Below, in pieces: positions 36,684 to 45,420 of a stretch of 60,581 nt of DNA. Both the position numbers and the translations under genes were made by a program. The first letter of the stretch is position 1. Each line of letters opens with the position of its first letter. Origin of the DNA: Syntrophomonadaceae bacterium (GTDB lineage: Bacteria; Bacillota; Syntrophomonadia; Syntrophomonadales; Syntrophomonadaceae); assembly GCA_028706315.1 (NCBI GenBank), contig JAQWBP010000008.1:1-60581 (forward strand), read 5' to 3'. The notes under the pieces are model-generated. The model was not told the DNA's origin, did no database searches, and saw only the letters and a list, made by a program, of their open reading frames with translations.

Positions 36684-37613
36684 TTAGTGATGACGTTTTT
36701 CATTCCCCTCCTGGTATGAACAGCAGCGTTCACACCCGCCACATTCCGTAATTTTTTCTTTAAAAACTTTTTTAATCATTTCTACTGATTCATTATGCGT
36801 AATGCTGTCAGTATTATGCAGAATAATCTTACGGGGAGCGATAGTGATTAAAATGCTAATAAGTACATCATCCAGATTTATTTCTTCCAATAACATATCA
36901 TCCAGATAATAACTCATATAAGTTTCTTCTATCTTAATTCCTGCTTCATCCCAGAGAAAGAATACCCCGCTTTTATCCATTAATAGATTGACAACACAAA
37001 TTTTAGGCACCTGGGTATCTACAAAATAGCGTAATAAATTGACAAATTCGTTATATTCCTTTTCGTTTTTTAACTCTTCGGCAGCAAGTTCTACGGCAAA
37101 CTTTATTTCTGTTAGATAATCCTGGAGACAGAAATTAATAAAACCTTCCACAACTAGTTTCGGACTACTATTAATATGCTCCAGCAATCTGTGGGCAATT
37201 CTATTTTTACGGCCAAAATTCATGAGTAAGTTCAAACTTTCATTGTTGTGACACCTTTTGAGGAAATCGCTTGATTTATCATAGATAATCTGCCGGTCTT
37301 CACGATTAACCCGACGACAGTTTTTTAGTATTTCTTTCCAGAGAAGTTTCGTTTCCCAACCGTTAATAATATGCTCTGCTAGTATTTCTGACATCTGGTG
37401 TTTGAAAATATAAATTATATCTTCATTACGAAATAATTTATCATGATTAGTACCCTGTAATCTAAAAATATAATTAGCAATCTCTTCACTGATAGGTTCT
37501 GTTTCTACATACAATGAATAGCCTCTTTGCTTTAACCACCGCAGGCGATTTTCAAACTCCTCTATAAAATGGGAACTATCATTGGCCGTAATTATCTGGA
37601 ACTGATATTTCAT
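36684..37613 (-). CDS. ytxC: YtxC-like sporulation protein
   Basis: A 309-aa mostly helical, soluble protein resembling YtxC, which lies next to thrS in Bacillus and is linked to sporulation, without a known biochemical role. The central block LTEIKFAVELAAEELKNEKE and EFVNLLRYFVDTQVPK, then VVNLLMDKSGVFFLWDEAG, resemble the family. The C-terminus ends with a compact cysteine cluster (CGGCERCC), which may bind metal. GGAGG precedes the ATG. Confidence 0.8.
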   Translation of the reverse strand: MKYQFQIITANDSSHFIEEFENRLRWLKQRGYSLYVETEPISEEIANYIFRLQGTNHDKLFRNEDIIYIFKHQMSEILAEHIINGWETKLLWKEILKNCRRVNREDRQIIYDKSSDFLKRCHNNESLNLLMNFGRKNRIAHRLLEHINSSPKLVVEGFINFCLQDYLTEIKFAVELAAEELKNEKEYNEFVNLLRYFVDTQVPKICVVNLLMDKSGVFFLWDEAGIKIEETYMSYYLDDMLLEEINLDDVLISILITIAPRKIILHNTDSITHNESVEMIKKVFKEKITECGGCERCCSYQEGNEKRHH

Positions 37614-37834
37614 AAGCGGCCTCCATAATTAAGTTTGATTTATTTATTATATGTCAGGCTGAATTTCATTATTCAATTATAGGTACCATGAAAATAATGC
37701 TAGTTAATACACTTTTTGACCGTATAATTATGCTCCACGATTATACTATCCGCTAGCTAGCTACCTATCCCCGATGATAAATACCTTATTTCAGGTTAAA
37801 ATAAACTACAGCATAGGTCAGGAATATATAGAAA

Positions 37835-37857
37835 AAGGCTGCTTTTTTAGCAGCCTT
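37835..37857 (-). terminator. Terminator after the DUF1657 gene
   Basis: AAGGCTGC (37835-37842) pairs with GCAGCCTT (37850-37857) around a T run, then T-rich sequence on the minus strand. Confidence 0.8.
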
Positions 37858-37882
37858 AACAAATATTGAACTTTATAACAAT

Positions 37883-38080
37883 TTAAACGTCTTGCGTAAT
37901 ACCACCCAAATAATCTAACCGACTATTTAAATAGTTGATATGATTATCAATATCCGTGGACATCTGTTCAAATTGCTGTTTGGCAGACTGATCCTCGGTA
38001 GACTGAGCTGCCATTAGATAAGTACCTTTGGCTGCCTGTGCTGACGCTACAGCTTTTTGCAAATCACTTTTGACGGTCAA
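37883..38080 (-). CDS. DUF1657 small helical protein
   Basis: A 65-aa protein (TVKSDLQKAVASAQAAKGTY, then NHINYLNSRLDYL) matching DUF1657, small helical proteins of spore-forming Firmicutes that are often near SpoVA genes. The start is TTG 38080 after GAGGTG; five further codons upstream have no ribosome-binding site. It stands alone here, ended by its own terminator. Confidence 0.8.
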   Translation of the reverse strand: MTVKSDLQKAVASAQAAKGTYLMAAQSTEDQSAKQQFEQMSTDIDNHINYLNSRLDYLGGITQDV

Positions 38081-38155
38081 TCTATTGCACCTCAACTTTC
38101 TATGTGTTTTTCTTTACTTATTATGCTTAAATTCAAAAATTAATATGTAATTTTT

Positions 38156-38650
38156 TTAATCTTCCACCTTGTCTAGTAGTAAAGTGAATTCGTCTTTACC
38201 GTCTTTGTAATACCCATAGCTTGAATATTTATAGTCTGCTAAATTAGCCACCAAACAGTTGCGCTGAGGATTACTATGTATGTGTTTCTGGATTTTTTCC
38301 AAAGTCTGGTAATCCTTTACTTCATATAAGTAATAATCATCCGCCCAGACCTGAAACGCTTGACCACGAACTTTTTGATAATAGCGGGTATAGTTAGCAC
38401 TGTTTTTCAGTATTATCTCATAAATAGGTACCTTGCCCGGATAATAGATAATATGCAGATGGTCAGGCATAATAACAAAACCGAACACCTTATAATCTAA
38501 AGAATATTTATTGTAAGTAATTACATTTAATAAAAGTTCGCAATTGAATCGTTCCCCGAAATGTGGCTGTTTACCATAGGTAAAAATGGTTAAGTAATAA
38601 GGATGAGTACGAGAGAATAATTCGCAATGTAAATTAGTTTTTTGCTCCAA
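38156..38650 (-). CDS. RAYT-type (REP-associated) HUH transposase, Y1 family, lacking the expected Tyr
   Basis: A 164-aa protein of the IS200-like Y1 transposase fold used by REP-associated tyrosine transposases. The metal-binding HUH motif is intact in VIMPDHLHIIYY. The segment that normally reads DYI.INP, with the catalytic Tyr, here reads KHIHSNPQRNCLV, so histidine occupies that place (alignment from memory to E. coli TnpA-REP). The C-terminal LADYKYSSYGYY is typical. TTG 38650 follows AGGAGG. No flanking terminal repeats were found, so it is a solitary, possibly domesticated gene. Confidence 0.85.
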   Translation of the reverse strand: MEQKTNLHCELFSRTHPYYLTIFTYGKQPHFGERFNCELLLNVITYNKYSLDYKVFGFVIMPDHLHIIYYPGKVPIYEIILKNSANYTRYYQKVRGQAFQVWADDYYLYEVKDYQTLEKIQKHIHSNPQRNCLVANLADYKYSSYGYYKDGKDEFTLLLDKVED

Positions 38651-38854
38651 ACTAACCCTCCTTTACGCTTTTGCCCAGCCTGACCACTAGTTGAAACCTC
38701 CCAATTGTCATGCTGGTTAAAGGAAATTTACTTTCAAAATCAATTTTACAAAATTTTACTGTCAAGTCAAGCAATTCAATAACCTTTAATTCACGACTGA
38801 AGAAGAATCATATTAGTTCACATTAACTAAGCGTCAACACTCATTCCTATTTTT

Positions 38855-38894
38855 GTGAACTATTGTTTATATAGTTCACTATATGTGATATAGT
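38855..38894. promoter_or_regulatory. Two overlapping operator-like palindromes before the repressor remnant
   Basis: GTGAACTAT (38855-38863) pairs with ATAGTTCAC (38871-38879) across seven bases. ACTATATGTGATATAGT (38878-38894) is a second palindrome overlapping the end of the first. Such pairs are typical operators of phage-type XRE repressors. AAGGAGGTG follows at 38903. Confidence 0.6.
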
Positions 38895-38917
38895 ACCTTT
38901 CAAGGAGGTGGTTTTGA

Positions 38918-39108
38918 GTGGCTGACTACTTTAACACCTCCACCGACTATCTCCTGGGCCGCACCCCAAAATTGAAATCATCGCCGCTCACCGAACAGAC
39001 GACCCTATGGATGATTTGCCTCCTGCGGCACGTAAATCTGTAGAAGATTTATTGAGTACATGTATAAAAAATACGGGGAAAAGGACGGTGAATAGGTGTG
39101 AACGATAA
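38918..39108 (+). pseudogene. Remnant of an XRE-family repressor, truncated and frameshifted
   Basis: A GTG after AAGGAGG is followed by ADYFNTSTDYLLGRTP, the end of a cI/XRE helix-turn-helix domain (usually preceded by about 50 residues that are missing). The frame then breaks at the A-run 38968-38971. One more A would restore IEIIAAHRTDDPMDDLPPAA, the usual hinge and tail, ending at 39108. Both the N-terminal deletion and the frameshift indicate a dead gene. It keeps the ribosome-binding site and operators of the parent. Possible remains of a prophage or conjugative element. Confidence 0.7.
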
Positions 39109-39364
39109 GGATTTTCAGACGTTTGTGGTTGAACACTTGATTAAGCTGGGCGAAGGTCAGGAAAAACTGCATCAAGATATAGCTAGGATAGAATTTGAAC
39201 ACAGAGAAAAACTATCGGCTCTCTTTGAAGGCTATCAATCAATCACTGAAACCTTAGCTGACCATACCGACAGGTTACAGCGCATTGATGACAAACTAGA
39301 AATCCATGAAATACAGATTAAGGTTTTAGATTCTACCAAGGCTAATAAGCGCAAGATTAAATAA
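39098..39364 (+). CDS. Small coiled-coil protein downstream of the repressor remnant
   Basis: An 88-aa protein starting GTG 39098, overlapping the remnant's end. MNDKDFQTFVVEHLIKLGEG and the heptad-rich remainder (ITETLADHTDRLQRIDDKLE) form a likely coiled coil. Proteins of this look often follow XRE repressors in mobile elements. There is no catalytic or membrane motif. The ribosome-binding site (AAAAGGACGG) is acceptable. Confidence 0.6.
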   Translation: MNDKDFQTFVVEHLIKLGEGQEKLHQDIARIEFEHREKLSALFEGYQSITETLADHTDRLQRIDDKLEIHEIQIKVLDSTKANKRKIK

Positions 39365-39410
39365 CTAGGAACAAGTCCATATTTACATATCTCATTACCA
39401 TACTAATTAG

Positions 39411-39515
39411 CTGAGAATTGAGCAATTGTTAGAGTACGCAGGCTTAAAAACTTTTGTAACTCGACCTGATGACCATACCATGGAGACTTGTAAGGCCCAA
39501 GCCCTATATTCTTAT
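39411..39515 (+). pseudogene. Possible scrap of an N-acetylmuramoyl-L-alanine amidase
   Basis: The frame LRIEQLLEYAGLKTFVTRPD starts directly after a stop codon. It resembles the middle of Amidase_3 enzymes (LKELLEAAGAKVVMTR-like), then loses similarity after about 30 residues. No start or ribosome-binding site. The identification is from pattern memory over a short stretch. Confidence 0.3.
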
Positions 39516-39532
39516 AGAGCCCCTATACCCAT

Positions 39533-39970
39533 TTATTTAGATGGAATATACGTATCTCCCCTAGACCAAAACAAGGCTTTAGCTGATGGGTGCAGTTTTT
39601 CCCATGCAGGACCGAAATCTTTCATAAGTCTTTTAGTAAGTAAATCCCTTTGTTTTTCTGATAGTCTGTTCCGCTTATGGTCATCAAAATAAGCAATATT
39701 ATTCCCATAAAGTTTATCTCCAAATAGTGCGCGCTCTATTACATACCCAACGTTACGTGCCTCAATTTCATTAATAATATTTCGTCCTTCTTCATCAAAA
39801 GCCATAGAATGCAACTGAAGTCTAGTTATTGATTTAATCCCATTGTCTTCGTTAAAATATACAGTCAATGCAGGAATAGTGTTAGATGCTGCCTCCTTAA
39901 AAATCTTAGTAAATTTTAACCCAATACGGTTTACTGAGTCTTTAAAGACTAGATATACCCGAATTTTCAT
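39533..39970 (-). CDS. Unidentified protein in the accessory patch
   Basis: A 145-aa soluble protein with no recognised domain. ATG 39970 has AAGGTAGGTG upstream. It shows a strand-rich N-terminus (MKIRVYLVFKDS, ALTVYFNEDN) and a charged, helical C-terminal half containing DDHKRNRLSEKQRDLLTKRL. The gap before tRNA-Val and the neighbouring remnants suggest acquired DNA. It may be part of a mobile element's cargo. Confidence 0.55.
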   Translation of the reverse strand: MKIRVYLVFKDSVNRIGLKFTKIFKEAASNTIPALTVYFNEDNGIKSITRLQLHSMAFDEEGRNIINEIEARNVGYVIERALFGDKLYGNNIAYFDDHKRNRLSEKQRDLLTKRLMKDFGPAWEKLHPSAKALFWSRGDTYIPSK

Positions 39971-40156
39971 CTAATCACCTACCTTCTCAAAAATAGCTTA
40001 CCAATCCGGAATACATTAATAGCTAATACTTCGCGGCCTACTGGCTAAATCCTGCCGGGGTATTTATAACCCCCGTTACTCTTCCAATTTTACCCACTCC
40101 AGCAACTCACCTGCTGGGCAATTTTGTGGGCAAGTGCCTTTTTTGGTCTGCCCATA

Positions 40157-40187
40157 AAAATAGCGGGGCTTTCAAAGTCCCGCTATT
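40157..40187 (-). terminator. Terminator after tRNA-Val
   Basis: AATAGCGGG (40159-40167) pairs with CCCGCTATT (40179-40187); on the minus strand TTTTTAT follows. Confidence 0.8.
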
Positions 40188-40199
40188 ACTATCTTCTTA

Positions 40200-40274
40200 T
40201 GGTGGGCCGTATAAGATTTGAACTTATGACTTCTTCCGTGTCAGGGAAGCACTCTCCCACTGAGTTAACGGCCC
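40200..40274 (-). tRNA. tRNA-Val (anticodon GAC)
   Basis: A 75-nt cloverleaf on the minus strand: acceptor GGGCCGT/ACGGCCC, anticodon stem CTTCC/GGAAG around loop CTGACAC (anticodon GAC), TTCAAAT T-loop, discriminator A and encoded CCA. It lies at the edge of the accessory patch; no duplicated 3' end was spotted that would mark an integration site. Confidence 0.92.
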
Positions 40275-40549
40275 ATATCAGATGGTATGATTATACCGCC
40301 ATTTGGAGCCAAAATCAAGAGCCAAAACTGTTAAAAATGGCCTGTATAGATAACTAATACCTGCTCTTATCTTCATATTTTTAAAAAACAATCCATATAC
40401 TTTATTAAATGTATTACCACTCCTAAAAACTCGATGCACTAAAGTCTACTTTTTGCTTTTTGACCATAAGCTATAGCTAGTAAAGATGGGACTTAACTAA
40501 TACTATATTTTTTACTTGTGATGACACCCTTATGAAAGGGAGTTTTATT

Positions 40550-41293
40550 ATGTTCTTTATTATAAAAAAAAGAAGTATTAGTATCTTTTTTACCGGAATT
40601 CTTTTCATTGGATTGTCAGCAGGGGCTTACAATCTAGCACTGCATCCCGCTATGAAAGATTGGGTGGAAGAAAAAGTTGTTATTAATAAAATAGATACAG
40701 ATCGCAAAATAGTTGCCCTCACTTTTGATGATGGGCCGGAGCTTAAAAATACCGCCGTTCTTCTTGATATACTCAAAAAGCATAATGCCAAAGCTACCTT
40801 TTTTTTAATGGGTGCTAAAGCAGAAAAATATCCGATGCTAGTAAAGCGAATAGCTGCAGAAGGACATGAAATCGGCAACCACAGTTATTCTCACCCTGAT
40901 TTTAATAAAAAAAACAAAGAGGCTATTATCAATGAAATAACAAAAACAGATGAAATTATCTACAAATTAACCGGCCAGAAACCATATCTTTTTAGACCCC
41001 CTGGTGGTTATCTTTCTTATGCCCTTGTCGATTACACCAAGCAAAATAATCTTACCATAGCTTACTGGACTTACCAGCAAGATAGTAAAGATTGGAGAAC
41101 TGGGGTGAAAGCATCTAGAATTGCCAGCCATATAGTAAAGCATATTCAACCGGGCCAAATCATAATACTTCATGACGGTTGTCCTAACGGTCTTGAAACT
41201 GCAAAAGCCATGGATATTTTGATACCGAAATTACGCAGTGAGGGATATGAGTTTGTCACCATGAGTGAATTAATAAAGTCAGGAAATAAGTAA
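40550..41293 (+). CDS. Polysaccharide deacetylase (NodB domain)
   Basis: A 247-aa exported or membrane-anchored enzyme, probably removing acetyl groups from peptidoglycan. The N-terminal TM (SIFFTGILFIGLSAGAYNLA) precedes NodB motif 1 TFDDGPELKNT and motif 2 HEIGNHSYSHPDF (metal H..H). Motif 3 is FRPPGG, motif 5 ILHDG. The start is ATG 40550, after AAAGGGAG; an earlier ATG at 40532 overlaps the ribosome-binding site. It lies upstream of a second deacetylase on the same strand. Confidence 0.92.
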   Translation: MFFIIKKRSISIFFTGILFIGLSAGAYNLALHPAMKDWVEEKVVINKIDTDRKIVALTFDDGPELKNTAVLLDILKKHNAKATFFLMGAKAEKYPMLVKRIAAEGHEIGNHSYSHPDFNKKNKEAIINEITKTDEIIYKLTGQKPYLFRPPGGYLSYALVDYTKQNNLTIAYWTYQQDSKDWRTGVKASRIASHIVKHIQPGQIIILHDGCPNGLETAKAMDILIPKLRSEGYEFVTMSELIKSGNK

Positions 41294-41361
41294 TAAAAAT
41301 CCACCCGGGAAAATAAAATGTAACAATATTGAAAAAAGTAATTAGGGGGAGATTAGGAATT

Positions 41362-42102
41362 ATGCCCAAAATCATTGGTTTTTATCAAATTCATCTTAAA
41401 GCCAAGCTGGCATTGATTAGTATTCTAGCAATTGTTCTTCTGGCTAGCAGTGTTGTCTATGTTCAAGCTCATAACCGGCAGAAACCGGTATATGAAATTA
41501 AGACTGATAAAAAGATTGTCGCCTTAACTTTTGATATTAGCTGGGGTAATCAAACCCCTATGCCAGTTATCGAAATCCTTAAGGAAAATAATGTTAAGTG
41601 TACGTTTTTTCTCTCCGGTCCCTGGGTAAAGCAGTACCCTGAAATTGCCACCAGGATTAAAAAAGATGGACATGAAATAGGCAGTCACGGATACCGTCAT
41701 ATAAACTTGAGTAATTTAAGCAAAACTGAAATAAAAGAAGAAGTGATGAAAGCCCATAAGAATATTAAAGAAGTGACTGGAGTAGAAGCTAACCTGATTA
41801 GAACCCCTAATGGGGATTATAATGACCAGGTTGTCGTTGGAATCCGCGAATGCAAGTACGAAGCTATTCAATGGAGTGTTGATTCTCTTGATTGGATGAA
41901 TCCAGGCATAAATACCATCACAGAACGAGTTAGTAAAAGGGTACACCCGGGAGCCATAATACTTATGCATGCGAGCGATACCTGCAAACAGACTACTGAA
42001 GCTCTCCCCACAGTAATTAAAAATCTCAAATCACAAGGATATGAATTTGTAACTGTTTCAGAGCTGCTTAAGGAAAGTGAAAAGAAAAACACCACGGAAT
42101 AA
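41362..42102 (+). CDS. PdaB-like polysaccharide deacetylase
   Basis: A 246-aa deacetylase with an N-terminal TM (LALISILAIVLLASSVVYVQ). The first motif is TFDISWG rather than TFDDGP, the variant seen in the PdaB/YlxY sporulation group. HEIGSHGYRHIN and RTPNGDYND follow, and HPGAIILMHASD is the last motif. Whether the second aspartate change lowers activity is unclear. ATG 41362 follows AGGGGGAG; a TTG at 41329 is an alternative. It is followed by a strong terminator and may share a transcript with the first deacetylase. Confidence 0.88.
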   Translation: MPKIIGFYQIHLKAKLALISILAIVLLASSVVYVQAHNRQKPVYEIKTDKKIVALTFDISWGNQTPMPVIEILKENNVKCTFFLSGPWVKQYPEIATRIKKDGHEIGSHGYRHINLSNLSKTEIKEEVMKAHKNIKEVTGVEANLIRTPNGDYNDQVVVGIRECKYEAIQWSVDSLDWMNPGINTITERVSKRVHPGAIILMHASDTCKQTTEALPTVIKNLKSQGYEFVTVSELLKESEKKNTTE

Positions 42103-42120
42103 GGTTAAGACCAGAATTTA

Positions 42121-42156
42121 AAAAAGCCATTTAAGCTTTTTCTTAAATGGCTTTTT
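42121..42156. terminator. Terminator after the deacetylases
   Basis: AAAAAGCCATTTAAG (42121-42135) pairs with CTTAAATGGCTTTTT (42142-42156). The T run continues into the stop codon of the small minus-strand gene that follows. Confidence 0.88.
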
Positions 42157-42240
42157 TTAGTCCTGCTCATCATTATAACCATCGACATGTTCAAGGCCGA
42201 TATCCTTGAGTATTTGATCGATTAGTTCTTTATCCACCAT
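42157..42240 (-). CDS. Short orphan peptide (27 aa)
   Basis: A minus-strand open frame starting ATG 42240 directly after a near-perfect AAGGAGGTGGT, coding an acidic 27-residue peptide (MVDKELIDQILKDIGLEHVD and seven more). It ends on the deacetylase terminator. The ribosome-binding site is too good to ignore, but there is no homolog I can name. It could be a small regulatory protein or spore component. Confidence 0.5.
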   Translation of the reverse strand: MVDKELIDQILKDIGLEHVDGYNDEQD

Positions 42241-42459
42241 ACCACCTCCTTAATATAATTTATTTCTTTCATGTAGTATCAGGATTTACATATCCTTATT
42301 TAGTATAACAGACAACTGTAAATTTTTCACGGGAAATTTTTACTAAATTAATAATATTCGCAAATTTCTTGCAAATTATGAGTGTTTTATTAGTTAGGCC
42401 CTGTGCGCTCCAGCATTAATATGTAAATACTTTAATTATAATAGTTAAGCAGCTTAAGC

Positions 42460-44031
42460 TTAATCATCATCAGCCATCGCAGCAACGCTCTCTCCGTTAT
42501 CCACAATAGGATTATCGTCAGATAAATACTCATCACATTGTAATTGCCGGGGTATTTTGTCAATAATCTCCATACCCTCTATTTCATTCTGTGTAGCTGC
42601 GCCCATGTCCTTAAACTTACGTGCAGTAACCAGAACTCTATTTTCAAAAGAACCGACCGCCCTATTATAAGCATCTATGGAGCGCTCCATACCTTTACGC
42701 AAATCGACAAAATGATCAGCCATTATTCTAATTCTGTCGTACAAAGTACGCCCAAGCTCACTTATGACTCGCGCATTTTCAGCCATATTCTCCTGATACC
42801 AGCCATAGGCGACTGCGCGTAATAAAGCAATAAGGGTTGTAGGTGTAGCCAGAATAACACCTTGTTCGACCCCGTATTCGATTAATGCTGGATCCTGCTC
42901 CAGCGCAGCACTAAAAAATGATTCGCCTGGCAAAAATAACACCGCAAATTCAGGAGCTGGTTTAAACTGCTCCCAGTACTTTTTACTTCCCAACTGCTGA
43001 ATATGAGTCCGCACCTGACGCGCGTGATCTTTTAGTTTTTGCTGCCGGGTGTGCTCATCTTTAGCCTCAATAGCTTCCAAATATGCCTGCAAAGGTGCTT
43101 TCGAATCAATAATAATATTCTTGTCACCAGGCAATTTAATCAGCATATCAGGACGTAACCGCCCCTCTGAACCCGATGTTGATTCCTGCTCAACAAAATC
43201 ACAGTATTTTACCATGCCAGCAATCTCCACAACACGTTTTAGTTGCATTTCCCCCCACCTGCCCCGGACCTGAGGTTTGCGCAGAGCTGCTACCAGATTA
43301 GCTGTTTCAGCTTCTAGCTTTATGCCGGTACTGGCCATGGATTTAACCTGTTCGCTTAAACTGCCATAAGCTGCATTCCTGGCTTTTTCTATTTCGTGCA
43401 TCTGACTATCAACCTTCTGAAGAGTCTCCTTCATTGGTGCTACCATGTCTGCAATAGCTTTTTTCCTGACTTCTAGATCTGTTCGGGCTCCATCCTGGTA
43501 TTTTTCCAGTACAGTCTTGGCCAACTCTAAAAAGGACTGATTATTATTATTCAAAGCCTCCTGGGAAAGTGCAGTAAAAGAATCTGCCAGTTTCTGCCGG
43601 GCCGCATCAAGGACTGCCAGTTTCTCTGCAGCCATTTTTTGCTCCTCAAGTAATTTAGTACGTAGTTCAGACTGTTTCTCTCTTAACAAAGCATTTTCTT
43701 CATGCAGCACTAAAAGCTGCTTATCCTTTGCTGCAGCCTGCGCTTCCAGCCCAGGAATCAGCTTATTTTTCTCTTCGGCTACAATCCTCATTGCCTGCTG
43801 GTTGTTAAGTTCATTTCTCAAATTAGTAATTTCGCTAGAATATTCTTCAAGTTTCGTGGATATTTCTGTAGCATGGTTTTCTTTAGATTGTAAGCGCTCC
43901 AACAAAACAGCATACTCTGCTTGTCCTTGCGAATGGGCATTGTTATACTTTTCCTTCATAAAAAACCAGCTTATGATAGCCCCGATTATAAGACCCACTG
44001 CCAGCATGATGGCCGGTGAAATGTTCTGCAA
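42460..44031 (-). CDS. rmuC: RmuC family DNA recombination protein
   Basis: A 523-aa protein with an N-terminal TM ([18 protein letters not shown]), a long coiled coil (about 40-240) and a C-terminal nuclease-like core. The core holds [35 protein letters not shown] and the [15 protein letters not shown] block typical of RmuC, which limits DNA inversion events. Start TTG 44031 follows AAAGGGTGATC. It is probably monocistronic. Confidence 0.9.
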   Translation of the reverse strand: MQNISPAIMLAVGLIIGAIISWFFMKEKYNNAHSQGQAEYAVLLERLQSKENHATEISTKLEEYSSEITNLRNELNNQQAMRIVAEEKNKLIPGLEAQAAAKDKQLLVLHEENALLREKQSELRTKLLEEQKMAAEKLAVLDAARQKLADSFTALSQEALNNNNQSFLELAKTVLEKYQDGARTDLEVRKKAIADMVAPMKETLQKVDSQMHEIEKARNAAYGSLSEQVKSMASTGIKLEAETANLVAALRKPQVRGRWGEMQLKRVVEIAGMVKYCDFVEQESTSGSEGRLRPDMLIKLPGDKNIIIDSKAPLQAYLEAIEAKDEHTRQQKLKDHARQVRTHIQQLGSKKYWEQFKPAPEFAVLFLPGESFFSAALEQDPALIEYGVEQGVILATPTTLIALLRAVAYGWYQENMAENARVISELGRTLYDRIRIMADHFVDLRKGMERSIDAYNRAVGSFENRVLVTARKFKDMGAATQNEIEGMEIIDKIPRQLQCDEYLSDDNPIVDNGESVAAMADDD

Positions 44032-44238
44032 AAAAATATCTGATCACCCTTTCAACTAATGTATAATATAGAAGGTGAAACGCGAGCATGAAAATAGAGC
44101 TACTAACCCTTTACCAAATACCTTGTAACTTTTCTATCACTCTATATATAACACTTTAGTTAATATTTAACCAAATTATAAGACAAACTAACACTAACAA
44201 TTAGTAATAAATGTAGCATTAATGAAACGGGGTTTTTT

Positions 44239-44457
44239 ATGTTAACACGAGATGGAGTAATAGCTCGCTATATATTAGCATTTTCTTTTTTCTTTTTATC
44301 TGGTTCAGGAATGATTACAGGAACGCTGGCTATGATAAGTGGTGTTCTAGCTATAGTGGAATTAGGTACTGCCATCTTAAAATATTCACCTATTTATGAG
44401 CTTTATGCGATTAGAAAAGCTAAATCCAAGACTCACAGAAAAGATAAGGTTTGTTAA
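44239..44457 (+). CDS. Small two-helix membrane protein, DUF2892-like
   Basis: A 72-aa protein with two hydrophobic segments (about 11-27 and 30-47) and a basic C-terminal tail; SPIYELYAI recalls the CPLY motif of DUF2892/YgaP-type proteins. A possible second family member lies at 48569. GGGG before the ATG is a weak ribosome-binding site. Function unknown. Confidence 0.65.
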   Translation: MLTRDGVIARYILAFSFFFLSGSGMITGTLAMISGVLAIVELGTAILKYSPIYELYAIRKAKSKTHRKDKVC

Positions 44458-44484
44458 TCATTAAATAATTTTTTCTACTAAACC

Positions 44485-44919
44485 TTATTCGGCAGCTTTC
44501 TGCCAGTTATTGTTCTCCCAGTAATACGTTTCGAATTTATTTACTGGGAGTTTGATATTTTCCCACACATCTTTTTGAATGTATTCCAGTCTATCTTTTT
44601 CACCATTGCCATCAGTTTCTACGATAAGATACATTATAGTAAGATAATTTTGTTCATTTTTCATCTCAGCATAAAAAGTATCTCCTGCCTCACCTTTGAA
44701 GTTCTCAGGAAATAATACCGCACTGATTTTGTAGATTTGCTCCGGATTACCAAATTTAATACTATTAAACTTTGGAGACTTAAAATCAGTAAGCAGTTCA
44801 TTTTTGGCGAGCGGTTCTGGACCAGTTAAATATAAAGATGTATTGCCCTCAAATCCTCTGAAAAGTAAAAAAGCAATAATGATTATTGCGGCAATATATA
44901 TTATCCGGCGTATATTCAC
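44485..44919 (-). CDS. Exported or anchored protein of unknown function
   Basis: A 144-aa protein starting at GTG 44919 after GAGGAGAG. One N-terminal hydrophobic helix (IIYIAAIIIIAFLLF) acts as signal or anchor; the rest is a hydrophilic domain with LTIMYLIVETDGNGEKDR near the middle. No lipobox, catalytic motif or known family seen. It is probably its own unit, convergent with the DUF2892-like gene. Confidence 0.6.
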   Translation of the reverse strand: MNIRRIIYIAAIIIIAFLLFRGFEGNTSLYLTGPEPLAKNELLTDFKSPKFNSIKFGNPEQIYKISAVLFPENFKGEAGDTFYAEMKNEQNYLTIMYLIVETDGNGEKDRLEYIQKDVWENIKLPVNKFETYYWENNNWQKAAE

Positions 44920-44983
44920 CTGTAAACACTCTCCTCACAACTGCAAATTTTACCTATTAACCTGTTAAATAATTAAATACAAA

Positions 44984-45003
44984 ACCCGGGTTATAACCCG
45001 GGT
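44984..45003 (-). terminator. Terminator after the acidic protein gene
   Basis: ACCCGGGTTATAACCCGGGT is a perfect 20-base palindrome followed on the minus strand by TTTTG and a T-rich tract. Confidence 0.75.
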
Positions 45004-45024
45004 GATAAGCATTATTTTAAAATA

Positions 45025-45420
45025 TTATTCTAATTTTTCTAGCATCTCCAGAACCATATCGAAAAAGTAACCTATATCGTCCTTATCGTTAATCCCGGCC
45101 TTAAAACCAATTTCCGGGAATCTGCCATTACTGTTGATACTAACATTAACCATGTACATAGATTGATCCATTTCATCTTCTAGACTATCGAAATCTAATT
45201 CATCCCATTCATCTACCGCAGAGGTCTGTTCATCTTCATAACTTTGAGAATAATGACCCATTTCCTCACTATTGTCAACGATCTGGGCGACAATCCACAT
45301 TACGTCGGTGCTACTGATTTCTAACTCTTCACTTAGCTGGAGTATTTCATTAGCTACTGGCGTAATTTTAAGCAAATCGGAAAGATTTACTGGATCTCCT
45401 TTCCCCCATCTCTTTTTCAT
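45025..45420 (-). CDS. Acidic protein of unknown function
   Basis: A 131-aa protein starting ATG 45420 with GGAGGTG just before; nine more upstream codons are open but lack a ribosome-binding site. A basic N-terminus (MKKRWGKGDPVNLSDLLK) and a helical ELSEELEISSTDVMW region precede a strongly acidic stretch (DEWDELDFDSLEDEMDQ) and a short domain. Not recognised. It sits between two small unknown genes. Confidence 0.65.
   Translation of the reverse strand: MKKRWGKGDPVNLSDLLKITPVANEILQLSEELEISSTDVMWIVAQIVDNSEEMGHYSQSYEDEQTSAVDEWDELDFDSLEDEMDQSMYMVNVSINSNGRFPEIGFKAGINDKDDIGYFFDMVLEMLEKLE

Noticed and set aside
39426-39692. Plus-strand open frame of 88 codons
   Set aside because: Starts at TTG with no ribosome-binding site, overlaps the minus-strand gene 39533-39970 and looks coding only in its first 30 residues, treated here as an amidase scrap.
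38156-40274. Intact prophage or integrative element ending at tRNA-Val
   Set aside because: No integrase, no duplicated tRNA 3' end, and the repressor is broken; described as remnants only.
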